Positions 8,845-16,820 of a stretch of DNA of 31,389 nt are shown here, in pieces. Made by a program: the position numbers and the translations under genes. A model generated the notes under the pieces. That model searched no databases. It was not told where the DNA came from and saw nothing but the letters and a program-made list of their open reading frames with translations. The stretch comes from VGWG01 sp964580075 (GTDB taxonomy: Bacteria; Verrucomicrobiota; Kiritimatiellia; RFP12; JAAYNR01): positions 1-31,389 of the forward strand of contig CAZOJL010000018.1 of NCBI GenBank assembly GCA_964580075.1, read 5' to 3'. Position 1 is the first letter of the stretch. Every line of letters starts with the position of its first letter.

Positions 8845-9492
8845 ATGAGTGGGATTCAAACAATCGTAAACCTGTGCATCAAGGGCGGGTTCTTCATGAT
8901 TCCGCTTTTAATAACCGCGCTGGCCGGCCTCGTGCTGATGATCGAGCGCTGGCTCTATTTGCGCGAAAACCGCATTGACAGCGACCAGTTCCATTTCGAT
9001 CTGAAGACGGTGCTCAAGGAAAACGCCATCGAAGAGGCCATCGCGCTGACGGCACGAACCAAAGGGGTGATCGGCCGGGTGCTTCAAGAGGGCTTTCTTC
9101 GCATCAAGGGGGGTGAAAAGGATGTCGTCTCGGCTACCGAAAAGGCGATTTTGTCCGAAATGATGGCCATGGAGAAATCGCGCGGATGGATTGTAAACCT
9201 CTCTCAGGTCGCGCCGCTCCTCGGTATTCTGGGGACCGTCTGGGGGCTGGTCGTGGCGTTCATGACCATCGAGAAGACCGCCTCAACCGATCCACGCCTG
9301 TTGGCGGGGGGCATCTACCAGGCGCTGATTACGACGGTGGCCGGGCTCCTGATCGCCATCCCGCTCATCATCTTCCAGGAACATGTGCGCAAGCAGACCA
9401 ACCAGATACTCGCGCTGTTGGATCTGTACCTCGTGGAAGTCAAAGAATGGCTGGTCAGAAATCACAAGACGGAGAGTGGAGACCATGCTTAA
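8845..9492 (+). CDS. exbB: MotA/TolQ/ExbB-family proton channel protein
   Basis: A 215-residue inner-membrane protein that together with ExbD converts the proton gradient into mechanical work. Three transmembrane helices are visible: residues 16-33, about 122-141 (VAPLLGILGTVWGLVVAF), and 163-180. The cytoplasmic loop between helices 1 and 2 and the GILGTVWG and ALITTVAGLLIAIP segments are the family hallmarks. AAAGGA at 8831-8836 precedes the start. It overlaps exbD by 8 bp. It could equally be named tolQ; no tolA, tolB or tonB is adjacent. Confidence 0.94.
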   Translation: MSGIQTIVNLCIKGGFFMIPLLITALAGLVLMIERWLYLRENRIDSDQFHFDLKTVLKENAIEEAIALTARTKGVIGRVLQEGFLRIKGGEKDVVSATEKAILSEMMAMEKSRGWIVNLSQVAPLLGILGTVWGLVVAFMTIEKTASTDPRLLAGGIYQALITTVAGLLIAIPLIIFQEHVRKQTNQILALLDLYLVEVKEWLVRNHKTESGDHA

Positions 9493-9922
9493 GCGCCATG
9501 AAATTCCCGAGAGCACGGCGATCAACATCACACCGTTGCTCGATGTGATCTTCCAACTGCTCGTGTTCTTCGTGCTGACGTCGAGCTTGGTGCGCCCGAC
9601 CCAGATCGAACTCCAGTTGCCCGAGTCCACCAGCGGCGTGAAGACACCGGACGCCCAGGGTCTGGTCATCAGTTATCGGATGGACGGGCAGACCCCCGTG
9701 ATCACGCTCAATGCCGAGGCGGTCGCAGACGTCACCTCGCTTGTCTCGGCATTGCGCATCCTCCGGGGCGATCCGCAGCAACCCCAGTCTCGCCTCGATA
9801 TCCAGATCGACAGGACCGTCCCCTACCAGGATGTGGTCCGGCTGATGGACACGGCGCGGGACACGGGCTTTTCGAAGTTTTCGCTGCAGACGCTGGCTCC
9901 CAGTTTAGGCACGTCTCGATGA
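9485..9922 (+). CDS. exbD: ExbD/TolR-family biopolymer transport protein
   Basis: A 145-residue protein with a short cytoplasmic N-terminus, one transmembrane helix (residues 13-35) and a periplasmic domain. Asp20 in NITPLLDVIFQLLVFF is the conserved protonatable residue of ExbD/TolR. The periplasmic part ends in the usual IQIDRTVPYQDVVRLMDTAR fold. The ATG at 9485 was chosen because it gives the typical N-terminus and follows GGAG; the frame is open further upstream within exbB. It overlaps both neighbours (8 bp with exbB, ATGA with the next gene), showing tight translational coupling. Confidence 0.94.
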   Translation: MLKRHEIPESTAINITPLLDVIFQLLVFFVLTSSLVRPTQIELQLPESTSGVKTPDAQGLVISYRMDGQTPVITLNAEAVADVTSLVSALRILRGDPQQPQSRLDIQIDRTVPYQDVVRLMDTARDTGFSKFSLQTLAPSLGTSR

Positions 9923-12012
9923 AAAACGAGAATCTCCAGCGCACGCAGCCCCATGCCGCAGGCCGGGTACAGATGCTCGGCACCGTGGCGGGCGTCCGGG
10001 CCTGCGAGCTGATCGCCGACGGCGACGAAATCGTCGCCGGCAGCGACCCGGCCTGTGACTTGCCCATCTTCGATCCGCTGCTGCCGCCCCGGGCGTTCCG
10101 CTTACGTCGGATCAAGTGCCATGCGGGCACCGGCGAACAGTGCCGCTGCCATTGGATTATCGAGTCCGGCCCACACGCCCGTGTCTTTGTCAACAAGCAC
10201 ATCACGCGGCGGGAACGCCTCCACTTCGGCGACACGGTTGAGACCGGATGCCACCGGTTTGTATTCGCACGGGCCGATGCTGCGTCTCGTAATCTTCGTC
10301 TGCATCAGAATGTGGCCGATCTGTGCCAGCGCCTGCTGTCCCGGCATGACGCGCCCATCGGGTTCCTGAAAAACAGCCCGTTCCATCGCTATGCCCGCCG
10401 CTTGCGTAAGGGCCTCTCGGTTGCCGGGACGCTCGCGGCCCTTCTCCTCATGCTGCTGCTGCTGAATCCGCGGGAGGACCGGTTCGAGTCCGTCGTCTCG
10501 CCACTCGAAATCCAGGTGGCCGAATCGGTCATGGCATCCCCGGAGGCGGTCCGCTCGCTCGATGCGGTTGTGCGACAGGCTTTCCAACCGACCGAATTAC
10601 CGCCGGACGTGCCCGATCTGGCCGAGAAGGCCGTCGCGCTGCCGCCGGAAAAGCCAGCGCAGCCCCGCCTGCAGGAAGTCGCGACGATTGAATCTCCCGA
10701 ACTCACCGCCGAGCCGATTGACCTCGGCAAACTCGAACCGATCCCATCCCGCCTTGCCGAGGTGCCCGACGGGGTGCGGGTTCAACGGCCAGCGGCCACA
10801 CTCGAATCATCCGCCCCCGCTCCCCGGCGCGAGCTCGCACATGCGGGGGTTGATATCGAAAACGCGCAACTGACGGCATTCAAACCCGCGCGCAACGACG
10901 CGGCCGTGGTGCGTGCCATCCAGCAGGTGGCCGCCCTCGACAAGCCCGACATGCCCGCCGCAACGCCTGACCGCACCACGTGGCATCTGCCGGTTCTGCC
11001 GCCTGCGCCCATTCAGACCGTCGCAACCGCCGTGAGCCGTGAAACAGCCGCGTTGACCGGATCCACCCCCCCGTTGCGCCGCCTCAGCCTGTCCGAAGCG
11101 GTTCAGACACCCGCTCAGGCGGGCGAGACGGCCGAGCTGCACGCCCGGGCCATCAGCCTCCCGACGGCCGGCGTCGTGACCCGGGCCGCTGTGCGCGACG
11201 TGTTGGCGGCGATCCGGAAACCGACGGCGGAAGGGCTCAACACCGATTCCCCCCACGCTATCGAACAGCTTGCCGCTTACAAGGCGAGCCCCATCGGCTT
11301 CGAGTCCTTCAAGGGGATGCAGGTGCCGGTCGTGCGGCTGTCCGAGCAGTTGCAGCAACTGGAGCCCACGGGAACGGCCGATCCGATCAGTGTGGATGGG
11401 GTCGTGTCCAAAAGCGAAATGGCCATCTCCTGGAAAAGCGGCCGCTTTAACACACACGCACCGGGACAACCTCCACCCGTGGCCGATCCGCCAACCTACT
11501 GCTTCGTCGGGAAGACGGAGATCAACGGTAAAACCCATCTTTACATCGCCTTCACCTGCGTGGATCCCGACATTTCCCAGCTTCTGGCTCGTTCCGGGGG
11601 CGGAAACGCCGCGGAACTCATTCGCGACGACTCGGTCGAAATCTTTCTCGATACGAATAACGACCGCAAGGACTATTTTCAGATCATTGCCAATGCAAAA
11701 GGCGGGGTGTGGTCGGGGTATTACCCGCGGCCCGCGTATGATGGCAAGGCCTTCACAGAGGTGCAGCCCTGGGATGCGCATGCCACGGTGAAGGCCGGGG
11801 TCACACGCGATCCGAGCCAGTGGACGTGCGAGGTGGTCATCCCATTCGACAGGCTCGGCGGAATGCCGGCCAAAGGGACACGGTGGGCCGTCAATTTCGC
11901 CCGCAATTTCCGCGGACAGGGAGCGGACTGGCAACTGCAGAGCTGGTTCGCTGTTTATGACAAGCAGCGCAACTTTCATCATCCGAATTTGTTTGGCATT
12001 TTCGAGTGGTGA
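9919..12012 (+). CDS. FHA-like / single-TM / CBM9-like fusion protein in the ExbBD operon
   Basis: A 697-residue protein starting in an ATGA overlap with exbD. Residues about 35-118 resemble a divergent FHA domain (GSDPACDLPIFDP, then VNKHITRRERLHFGDTVETG). Residues 165-182 form one transmembrane helix (GLSVAGTLAALLLMLLLL). Residues about 190-480 are a long Pro/Ala/Glu-rich linker. Residues about 485-697 form a beta-sandwich like carbohydrate-binding module family 9/DOMON (FVGKTEINGKTHLYIAFTC, DDSVEIFLDTNNDRKDYFQI, final FGIFEW). The layout implies a cytoplasmic FHA domain and a periplasmic ligand-binding end spanned by a flexible Pro-rich rod, similar in plan to TonB. A role as the ExbBD-energised partner is inference. 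Confidence 0.8.
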   Translation: MKNENLQRTQPHAAGRVQMLGTVAGVRACELIADGDEIVAGSDPACDLPIFDPLLPPRAFRLRRIKCHAGTGEQCRCHWIIESGPHARVFVNKHITRRERLHFGDTVETGCHRFVFARADAASRNLRLHQNVADLCQRLLSRHDAPIGFLKNSPFHRYARRLRKGLSVAGTLAALLLMLLLLNPREDRFESVVSPLEIQVAESVMASPEAVRSLDAVVRQAFQPTELPPDVPDLAEKAVALPPEKPAQPRLQEVATIESPELTAEPIDLGKLEPIPSRLAEVPDGVRVQRPAATLESSAPAPRRELAHAGVDIENAQLTAFKPARNDAAVVRAIQQVAALDKPDMPAATPDRTTWHLPVLPPAPIQTVATAVSRETAALTGSTPPLRRLSLSEAVQTPAQAGETAELHARAISLPTAGVVTRAAVRDVLAAIRKPTAEGLNTDSPHAIEQLAAYKASPIGFESFKGMQVPVVRLSEQLQQLEPTGTADPISVDGVVSKSEMAISWKSGRFNTHAPGQPPPVADPPTYCFVGKTEINGKTHLYIAFTCVDPDISQLLARSGGGNAAELIRDDSVEIFLDTNNDRKDYFQIIANAKGGVWSGYYPRPAYDGKAFTEVQPWDAHATVKAGVTRDPSQWTCEVVIPFDRLGGMPAKGTRWAVNFARNFRGQGADWQLQSWFAVYDKQRNFHHPNLFGIFEW

Positions 12013-12090
12013 ACAAAAGGCCGGGCGAATCGTCCCGTCCCGTTGCGCCGCACCGCTCCGGTTTTGCAGTCGCCTCACGGGTGAGAATCG

Positions 12091-12222
12091 GGGCGCATCC
12101 CTGTTTTATTGACCTTGCGATGTGGACCTGTAGGCCGCAACTCCGATTGCGGCCCATTCCAAGGCCGGAATCGGAGTTCCGGCCCACCGAACTCAAGCCT
12201 GTAATGAAACAGGGATGCGCCC
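12091..12222. mobile_element. 132-bp MITE-like element with TIRs and 9-bp target duplication
   Basis: The ends are a perfect 16-bp inverted repeat, GGGCGCATCCCTGTTT (12091-12106) and its complement (12207-12222); it extends to 19 of 20 with one mismatch. Immediately outside both ends lies the same 9-bp word TGAGAATCG (12082-12090 and 12223-12231), as expected for a target-site duplication. No reading frame of useful length lies inside, so it would need a transposase supplied in trans. The transposase family is not known; several IS families make 9-bp duplications. It sits between the CBM9-like gene and the ferritin promoter. Confidence 0.85.
12133..12184. repeat. Paired hairpins with complementary loops inside the MITE
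   Basis: Hairpin 1 is GGCCGCAA (12133-12140), loop CTCCGA, TTGCGGCC (12147-12154). Hairpin 2 is GGCCGGAA (12163-12170), loop TCGGAG, TTCCGGCC (12177-12184). Both 8-bp stems are perfect and the two 6-base loops are exact reverse complements. The two halves are also 20/22 reverse complements of each other, so a single long cruciform is an alternative fold. Confidence 0.85.
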
Positions 12223-12236
12223 TGAGAATCGCCGCT

Positions 12237-12279
12237 TGCCAGATAGCAATTGGCAGGGACGCACGGGATTTGATATACT
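12237..12279 (+). promoter_or_regulatory. Ferritin promoter with overlapping inverted repeat
   Basis: TTGGCA (12250-12255) and TATACT (12274-12279) are spaced by 18 bp, each 5 of 6 to the sigma70 consensus, and TG at 12271-12272 makes an extended -10. The inverted repeat TGCCA (12237-12241)/TGGCA (12251-12255) overlaps the -35 box and could be an operator; the regulator is unknown. The ferritin start codon is 70 bp downstream. Confidence 0.6.
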
Positions 12280-12348
12280 GATTGCAAAACAGGGCCGCAG
12301 GCGGCGACCAATAGGGCGCCCGGTGTGATCCTGAGAAAGGGCTACACA

Positions 12349-12843
12349 ATGATCAGCAAGAAAAGTGCGCAGGCGATCAACGCACAAATCAACCGTGAAT
12401 TCTTCTCGGCCTTCCTCTATCTGGCGATGGCCAAGGATGCCATGTCCAAAGGGTTCAAAGGCGCCGCCAACTGGTTGTCCGTCCAGTTCAAGGAAGAGCA
12501 GGAGCATGCTCTCCGTTTTGCAAAATATCTGGAAGACCAGGGGATCAAGGTCGTCCTCTCCGCGATGGAGGCGCCCAAGACCGAGTGGGCCGATTTGCTC
12601 GATATGTTCAAAGACGCCCTCGCCCATGAGAAGAAGGTGACTGCGTGGATCAACGAAATTGCCGAATTGGCTGCGGCCGAGAAGGATTTCGCGACGCAAA
12701 ACATGCTGACGTGGTTTATCAACGAGCAGGTCGAGGAAGAGTCAAACGCGACCGACGTCATCTGGATGCTCGAAATGAGCGCCGGGTCCAAGGGCGCTCT
12801 CTTTATGGCCGACAAGCAGCTCGGGAAGCGCGGCCGCAGCTAA
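12349..12843 (+). CDS. ftnA: Bacterial non-heme ferritin
   Basis: A 164-residue four-helix-bundle iron-storage protein that would assemble as a 24-mer and oxidise Fe(II) at a dinuclear site. Counting from the ATG at 12349, the ferroxidase residues fall exactly where E. coli FtnA has them: Glu17, Glu50, His53 (EEQEHA), Glu94 and Gln127, with Glu126, Glu129 and Glu130 nearby for a third iron. An upstream GTG in frame adds eight residues, but the AGAAAGGG Shine-Dalgarno at 12334-12341 and the FtnA alignment (MISKKSAQAINAQINREF) favour this start. A good promoter lies at 12250-12279. It appears monocistronic. Confidence 0.96.
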   Translation: MISKKSAQAINAQINREFFSAFLYLAMAKDAMSKGFKGAANWLSVQFKEEQEHALRFAKYLEDQGIKVVLSAMEAPKTEWADLLDMFKDALAHEKKVTAWINEIAELAAAEKDFATQNMLTWFINEQVEEESNATDVIWMLEMSAGSKGALFMADKQLGKRGRS

Positions 12844-12972
12844 ATCGCGATCGGCGTGTCGGGGTTCCGGAAACCACGGATTGCTAATGCATGAGGTCTG
12901 ATGTCCTGAACCCCGGACACGGTCTAGAGGCGCGTGCATGCGTCGTGCACGTGCCGGTTCGGGGACGTGGAT

Positions 12973-14508
12973 ATGGAGTTGGCAACAGTAGAGTCCGGGG
13001 CGGTCTTTGGCGTGGACGCCTTTCAGGTGCGTATCGAAGTCCATGTGGGCGTCGGCGAGTTCATGACCGTCATCGTGGGCCTTCCCGACGCCGCCGTGCG
13101 CGAAAGCAAGGATCGCGTCTGGACCGCCATCCACAACTCGGGCTACCGGCCTCGTGCGGGACGCGTCACGATCAATCTGGCCCCCGCCGATGTGCGCAAG
13201 GAGGGCCCGAGCTTCGACCTGCCGATCGCGGTGGGGCTCGTCACGGCGTCGGATGAGGCCGACTGCCGCAGCCGCCTCGGCCGTTTCGGCTTGATCGGCG
13301 AACTCGCCCTCAGCGGCGAGGTGCGCCGCGTGCGCGGCGTGCTGCCGATCGTGCTGGAGATGCGCAAGAACGGCTTGGAGGGAGTCATCGTGCCGGTCGA
13401 CAATGCGACCGAGGCCGCCGTTGTGGAGGGTATTGGCGTCTATCCCGTCCGCTCGCTCCGCCAGGCCGTTGATTTTCTTTCGGGCGAAGTCGACATCCAT
13501 CCCGTCGCCCATGACCTCGACAACCTGTGTCGTCTGTCCCGGCGGCATTGCGACGATTTCGCCGAGGTCAAAGGACAGGAGACGGCCAAGCGGGCGCTCG
13601 AGATCGCCGTCAGTGGCGGCCATAATATTCTGCTGATCGGTCCACCGGGGTCGGGCAAGTCGATGCTGGCCAAACGCGTGGCTTCGGTGCTTCCGGAAAT
13701 GACCCTCGACGAGGCGCTGGAAGCGACCCGCGTCCACAGCATCGCGGGGTTGCTCGACGACCGGCAGGCGCTGGTGCTCAACCGTCCGTTCCGTTCGCCG
13801 CACCACACCGTCTCGGACATCGGCCTGTTGGGTGGCGGCGCCAATCCCATGCCCGGCGAGGTCACGCTCGCCCACCGGGGCGTCCTGTTTCTGGATGAAC
13901 TGCCCGAATTCAGCCGGAACGCCCTCGAAGTCCTCCGCCAGCCGCTGGAGGACGGCAAGGTCACCATCTCCCGCGCGGCGGGCACGGTTACCTTCCCGTG
14001 TCAGTTCATGCTGATCGCCGCCATGAACCCCTGCCCGTGCGGCTACTACGGAGACCCCGCCCACGATTGCCGGTGTTCGCCCCAGACGGTGCTCCGCTAT
14101 CGCAGCCGCATTTCCGGGCCGCTCCTGGATCGGATCGATCTGCATGTCGAGGTTCCGGCCGTCCGCTACGACGAACTCGCCTCCGCCCCGCACGGTGAAA
14201 CCTCCGAACGCATCCGGAACCGGGTTTGCGCCGCCCGCGCGCTCCAGCATGCGCGGTTCAAGAAGCGCCCGCGCGTCCTGTGCAACGCCGACATGGGGCC
14301 AAGCGATATCCATGCCCACTGTGCACTGGATGTCGCGACGCAGGACCTCATGCGCCTGGCGATGCAGGAGTACCGATTCAGCGCGCGTGCCTATGACCGC
14401 ATCCTCAAGGTCGCCCGCACCATCGCCGACCTCGACCAGTCCGACGCCATCCAATGCATCCATATCACCGAGGCGATCCAATACCGTACGCTCGACCGGG
14501 CCGGGTGA
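12973..14508 (+). CDS. comM: YifB/ComM-family Mg-chelatase-like AAA+ ATPase
   Basis: A 511-residue protein of the YifB/ComM family. ComM acts as a hexameric helicase that aids branch migration during natural transformation in bacteria where it has been studied. The N-terminal ChlI-like Lon-S5 domain is seen as VGLPDAAVRESKDRV and GPSFDLPIAVGL. Walker A is GPPGSGKSMLAK, Walker B VLFLDELPEF, and the family Cys cluster is CPCGYYGDPAHDCRC, followed by the C-terminal Mg-chelatase domain (YRFSARAYDRILKVARTIADL). The start at 12973 gives the usual N-terminus; an extension of 13 residues upstream (12934) is possible. Orphan position; no competence genes are nearby. Confidence 0.94.
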   Translation: MELATVESGAVFGVDAFQVRIEVHVGVGEFMTVIVGLPDAAVRESKDRVWTAIHNSGYRPRAGRVTINLAPADVRKEGPSFDLPIAVGLVTASDEADCRSRLGRFGLIGELALSGEVRRVRGVLPIVLEMRKNGLEGVIVPVDNATEAAVVEGIGVYPVRSLRQAVDFLSGEVDIHPVAHDLDNLCRLSRRHCDDFAEVKGQETAKRALEIAVSGGHNILLIGPPGSGKSMLAKRVASVLPEMTLDEALEATRVHSIAGLLDDRQALVLNRPFRSPHHTVSDIGLLGGGANPMPGEVTLAHRGVLFLDELPEFSRNALEVLRQPLEDGKVTISRAAGTVTFPCQFMLIAAMNPCPCGYYGDPAHDCRCSPQTVLRYRSRISGPLLDRIDLHVEVPAVRYDELASAPHGETSERIRNRVCAARALQHARFKKRPRVLCNADMGPSDIHAHCALDVATQDLMRLAMQEYRFSARAYDRILKVARTIADLDQSDAIQCIHITEAIQYRTLDRAG

Positions 14509-14520
14509 GGGGTTGCGGAA

Positions 14521-14543
14521 GGGGCTGCGGGACAGGGGAGGGG
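14521..14543 (+). other. G-quadruplex-forming motif
   Basis: Four G-runs, GGGG (14521-14524), GGG (14529-14531), GGGG (14535-14538) and GGGG (14540-14543), are separated by loops of 4, 3 and 1 bases. A further GGGG lies at 14509-14512. It begins just after the comM stop and would be in the 5' leader of the next gene if transcribed together. Confidence 0.6.
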
Positions 14544-14620
14544 ATGCTTTCATACAGCATCACGCAGGCTTTCACGGTCGTCATCGATGCGGATTGGGTT
14601 TTAAGCCGTGGAGGAATAAG

Positions 14621-15364
14621 ATGAAACAATGCGCATGGGGAATGGCGGCAGGTCTCGTGTGTCTGCTGGCGGGTTGTGATGGCCCAAGAAACTCGGTGGT
14701 GGCGACGGTGACAAATGCGCCACCGCCGAGCATGGTGCTGATCCCGGCGGGCATCAACAGCGGGACTGACCCTGACTTCGGACCGTACTCGCTCAAAAAC
14801 CCGACGGCGTTCTACATGGACGCAACGGAGGTGACGAAGGCAAAATGGGACGAGGTATACGCCTGGGCTGTGACGAACGGGTACTCGTTCGACAACGTCG
14901 GGTCGGGCAAGGCGACGAACTATCCCGTCCACACGGTGAACTGGTACGATGTGGTAAAGTGGTGCAACGCCCGCAGCGAGAAGGAAGGCAAGACGCCGTG
15001 CTATAACCTGAGCACCTGGGCGTGCAACTTCGCCGCCAACGGCTACCGTCTGCCGACGGAGGCGGAGTGGGAATACGTAGCGCGGGGTGGGCTGAGCGGC
15101 AGGCGTTTTCCGTGGGGGGACACGATCACGCACAGTCAGGCGAACTACTACAGCGCCAGTTGGCCCAGCTACGACACGAACCCGACGCGCGGCTGCCACC
15201 CGACATACGCGACGGGCGGGCATCCTTACACGAGTCCGGCGGGCGCGTTCGCGGCGAATGGGTACGGGCTTTACGATATGGCGGGGAACGTGTGGGAGTG
15301 GTGCAACGATTTGTCGGCGGGTCGGTCCATCCGTGGCGGGTGCTGGGACGACTCGAATGAGTAG
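14621..15364 (+). CDS. Formylglycine-generating-enzyme (SUMF1)-domain lipoprotein, short C-terminus
   Basis: A 247-residue lipoprotein: signal peptide with lipobox LLAGC (Cys19), then an FGE/SUMF1-like fold with MVLIPAG, FYMDATEVTKAKWDE, PVHTVNWYDVVKWCNARS, YRLPTEAEWEYVARGG and GLYDMAGNVWEWCND. These domains are mostly non-catalytic or ligand-binding (C-type-lectin-like) outside true FGEs. The usual end of the domain, after RGGSW and terminating in GFR, is cut short here at SIRGGCWDDSNE. A +1 frame continues for about 18 codons but without a clear match, so either a natural short form or a 3' truncation is possible. GGAGGA at 14610-14615 sets the start. Confidence 0.85.
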   Translation: MKQCAWGMAAGLVCLLAGCDGPRNSVVATVTNAPPPSMVLIPAGINSGTDPDFGPYSLKNPTAFYMDATEVTKAKWDEVYAWAVTNGYSFDNVGSGKATNYPVHTVNWYDVVKWCNARSEKEGKTPCYNLSTWACNFAANGYRLPTEAEWEYVARGGLSGRRFPWGDTITHSQANYYSASWPSYDTNPTRGCHPTYATGGHPYTSPAGAFAANGYGLYDMAGNVWEWCNDLSAGRSIRGGCWDDSNE

Positions 15365-15686
15365 CGTTGGTCTCGTCCATAACTTCAAACTACCGCGTGG
15401 GCTGACTTGAGTTCCAACTCGTTGATGTTGTGAGTGTTGAGTGTGCTTTCAAGTTACCCGAGTGTTTCTTTGCGGCGAAGCCGCGCGGCTGGCTTTCAGC
15501 TTTTCTCTGTCTGTGGGATTGATGCTTGCTTTTAACACCTCGCGCTGCTATATGTCACACCGACTATTACTGGTGGATGCCCTGCATCATCCATTTTGAA
15601 GGAGTTGGGGTGATAGGAAACCCCGGACCGTGCATCACTGTTTCTCTGACCTCTCTATCACACATAAATATAGGTGGCGCAACGTT
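15365..15686 (+). other. Intergenic region before the CRISPR-Cas locus
   Basis: 322 bp without a gene. It contains a compact hairpin GCGGC-GAA-GCCGC (15472-15484) and the palindrome AGCCGCGCGGCT (15479-15490) followed by a pyrimidine-rich stretch, which could end the preceding transcript. A weak promoter candidate is TTGCTT (15526-15531), 17 bp, TATATG (15549-15554). Small dyads CACC/GGTG and GATGC/GCATC follow. Nothing here resembles the GGACTCAGGAC repeats found inside the locus. Confidence 0.35.
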
Positions 15687-16817
15687 ATGAAAGCAAATCA
15701 CTGGGAAACAGTTTTAATGGCTGTCTTGGGGGTCTCTCCGTCTGTTCTCACCGAAACGCTCTGGGCGCTCGCGCAGGAATCCCCGCCGGTTATCCCTGAC
15801 CGTATCGTGGTGTTGACGACGCGGACAGGCAGGTCGGCGTTGGAGGCATCGTTGTTTTCCGGCCAGGAATCCGGATGGACGCGATTGTGTTCGGAGTTGC
15901 AACGCCGTGGATTGCCGATCGAAAACAAACTCCGCTTCGGGCTTGCCTCGGATCACGTTCGCATCTTCCCTTCGGCAAACGGCGCCTGTGACCTCGATGA
16001 CATTACCACATCGGCGGATAACGCGGCCGCCGCTGATTTCATCCTGCGCCACCTGCGGGCCGAAACGGATAATTCCCGCACCCGCGTGCTGGCATCCATC
16101 GCGGGCGGACGCAAGACCATGGGCGCGCTGTTGATGGCGTGCATGAGTCTGGTGGGCCGCGAGCAGGACCGCGTTTTGCACGTCCTGGTGAATGCGCCGT
16201 TCGACACGCCGCTTGATCCGCCGTTTCTGTTTCCGACAGGAAATGACCGGCATCGCACGCGAGAGGGAAAACCGGTCACAGTCAAACCGAAAGTGGATTT
16301 GATTGATGTCCCGTTCGTGAAGATGCGGGGCTGGTACGAAAGCGCATTCAAGAGCGCACCCCCGAGTTATGCAGCGCTCGTCAGAGGCTTACAGCGGGTC
16401 GCTCCGCCTGCGGCTAATTCGCCACGCCTGACCCTCGATGGCGATACCGGTACGATGTGCGTGACCGGCAGCGATGACGTGGCCCTGAGCCCCACCGAGT
16501 TCGCCGTTGTCTCGCTTGTCCTGCGTGACGATCCCGCCATCGCTGCTACGCTCTTCCGACTCCGCCAGACCCCTCCGCCGGCTTCGGTGCCGGCCTGGCT
16601 GCATGATTTCTGCGAAGGATCCCGTTTTACCTCCGACGAAACTGCGGCGCAGGAGGTCAGCAAGTGCCTCTCATCGGCCCGCAATAAACTTGCGGCGCAT
16701 CCGGCGCTGACCGCTTTCGCAGACGCGCTCCTCCCCAAGCGTAATCGCAAACCGACCTATCCTAAAGCCAAAATCACCTTTCGCGGGTTCGATGGTTTTG
16801 CGGATATCCGCAGATAA
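15687..16817 (+). CDS. CARF-domain protein, NE0113/Csm6-like family (ring nuclease or RNase)
   Basis: A 376-residue type III CRISPR ancillary protein. The N-terminus (VLMAVLGVSPSVLTETLWAL) and IAGGRKTMGALLM, the CARF ligand-binding motif, match the NE0113 family, to which the Crn1 (SSO2081-type) ring nucleases also belong; these bind cyclic tetra-adenylate. The C-terminal part has a possible winged-helix segment (LSPTEFAVVSLVLRDDP) and then RNKLAAH at residues 332-338, which fits the HEPN RNase pattern R-x(4-6)-H. So it may be a cOA-activated RNase, a cOA-degrading ring nuclease, or both. The ATG at 15687 follows AGGTGG at 15672-15677; an in-frame GTG at 15630 would add 19 residues. It lies 144 bp upstream of cas10. 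Confidence 0.8.
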   Translation: MKANHWETVLMAVLGVSPSVLTETLWALAQESPPVIPDRIVVLTTRTGRSALEASLFSGQESGWTRLCSELQRRGLPIENKLRFGLASDHVRIFPSANGACDLDDITTSADNAAAADFILRHLRAETDNSRTRVLASIAGGRKTMGALLMACMSLVGREQDRVLHVLVNAPFDTPLDPPFLFPTGNDRHRTREGKPVTVKPKVDLIDVPFVKMRGWYESAFKSAPPSYAALVRGLQRVAPPAANSPRLTLDGDTGTMCVTGSDDVALSPTEFAVVSLVLRDDPAIAATLFRLRQTPPPASVPAWLHDFCEGSRFTSDETAAQEVSKCLSSARNKLAAHPALTAFADALLPKRNRKPTYPKAKITFRGFDGFADIRR

Positions 16818-16820
16818 CCG
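16799..16820. repeat. Dyad motif at the end of the CARF gene (copy 1)
   Basis: A 22-bp sequence starting with the perfect palindrome TGCGGATATCCGCA (16799-16812). It is identical at 20 of 22 positions to 26317-26338, in front of the helicase gene. It overlaps the last codons and stop of the CARF gene. Confidence 0.5.

Noticed and set aside
10807..12078. A 423-codon open frame on the - strand opposite the CBM9-like gene.
   Set aside because: There is no family motif, and the + strand has a coherent beta-sandwich domain and ATGA coupling to exbD.
12742..14553. A 603-codon open frame on the - strand.
   Set aside because: It is antisense to comM, whose Walker motifs and Mg-chelatase domains are unambiguous. 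GC-rich coding DNA produces such mirror frames.
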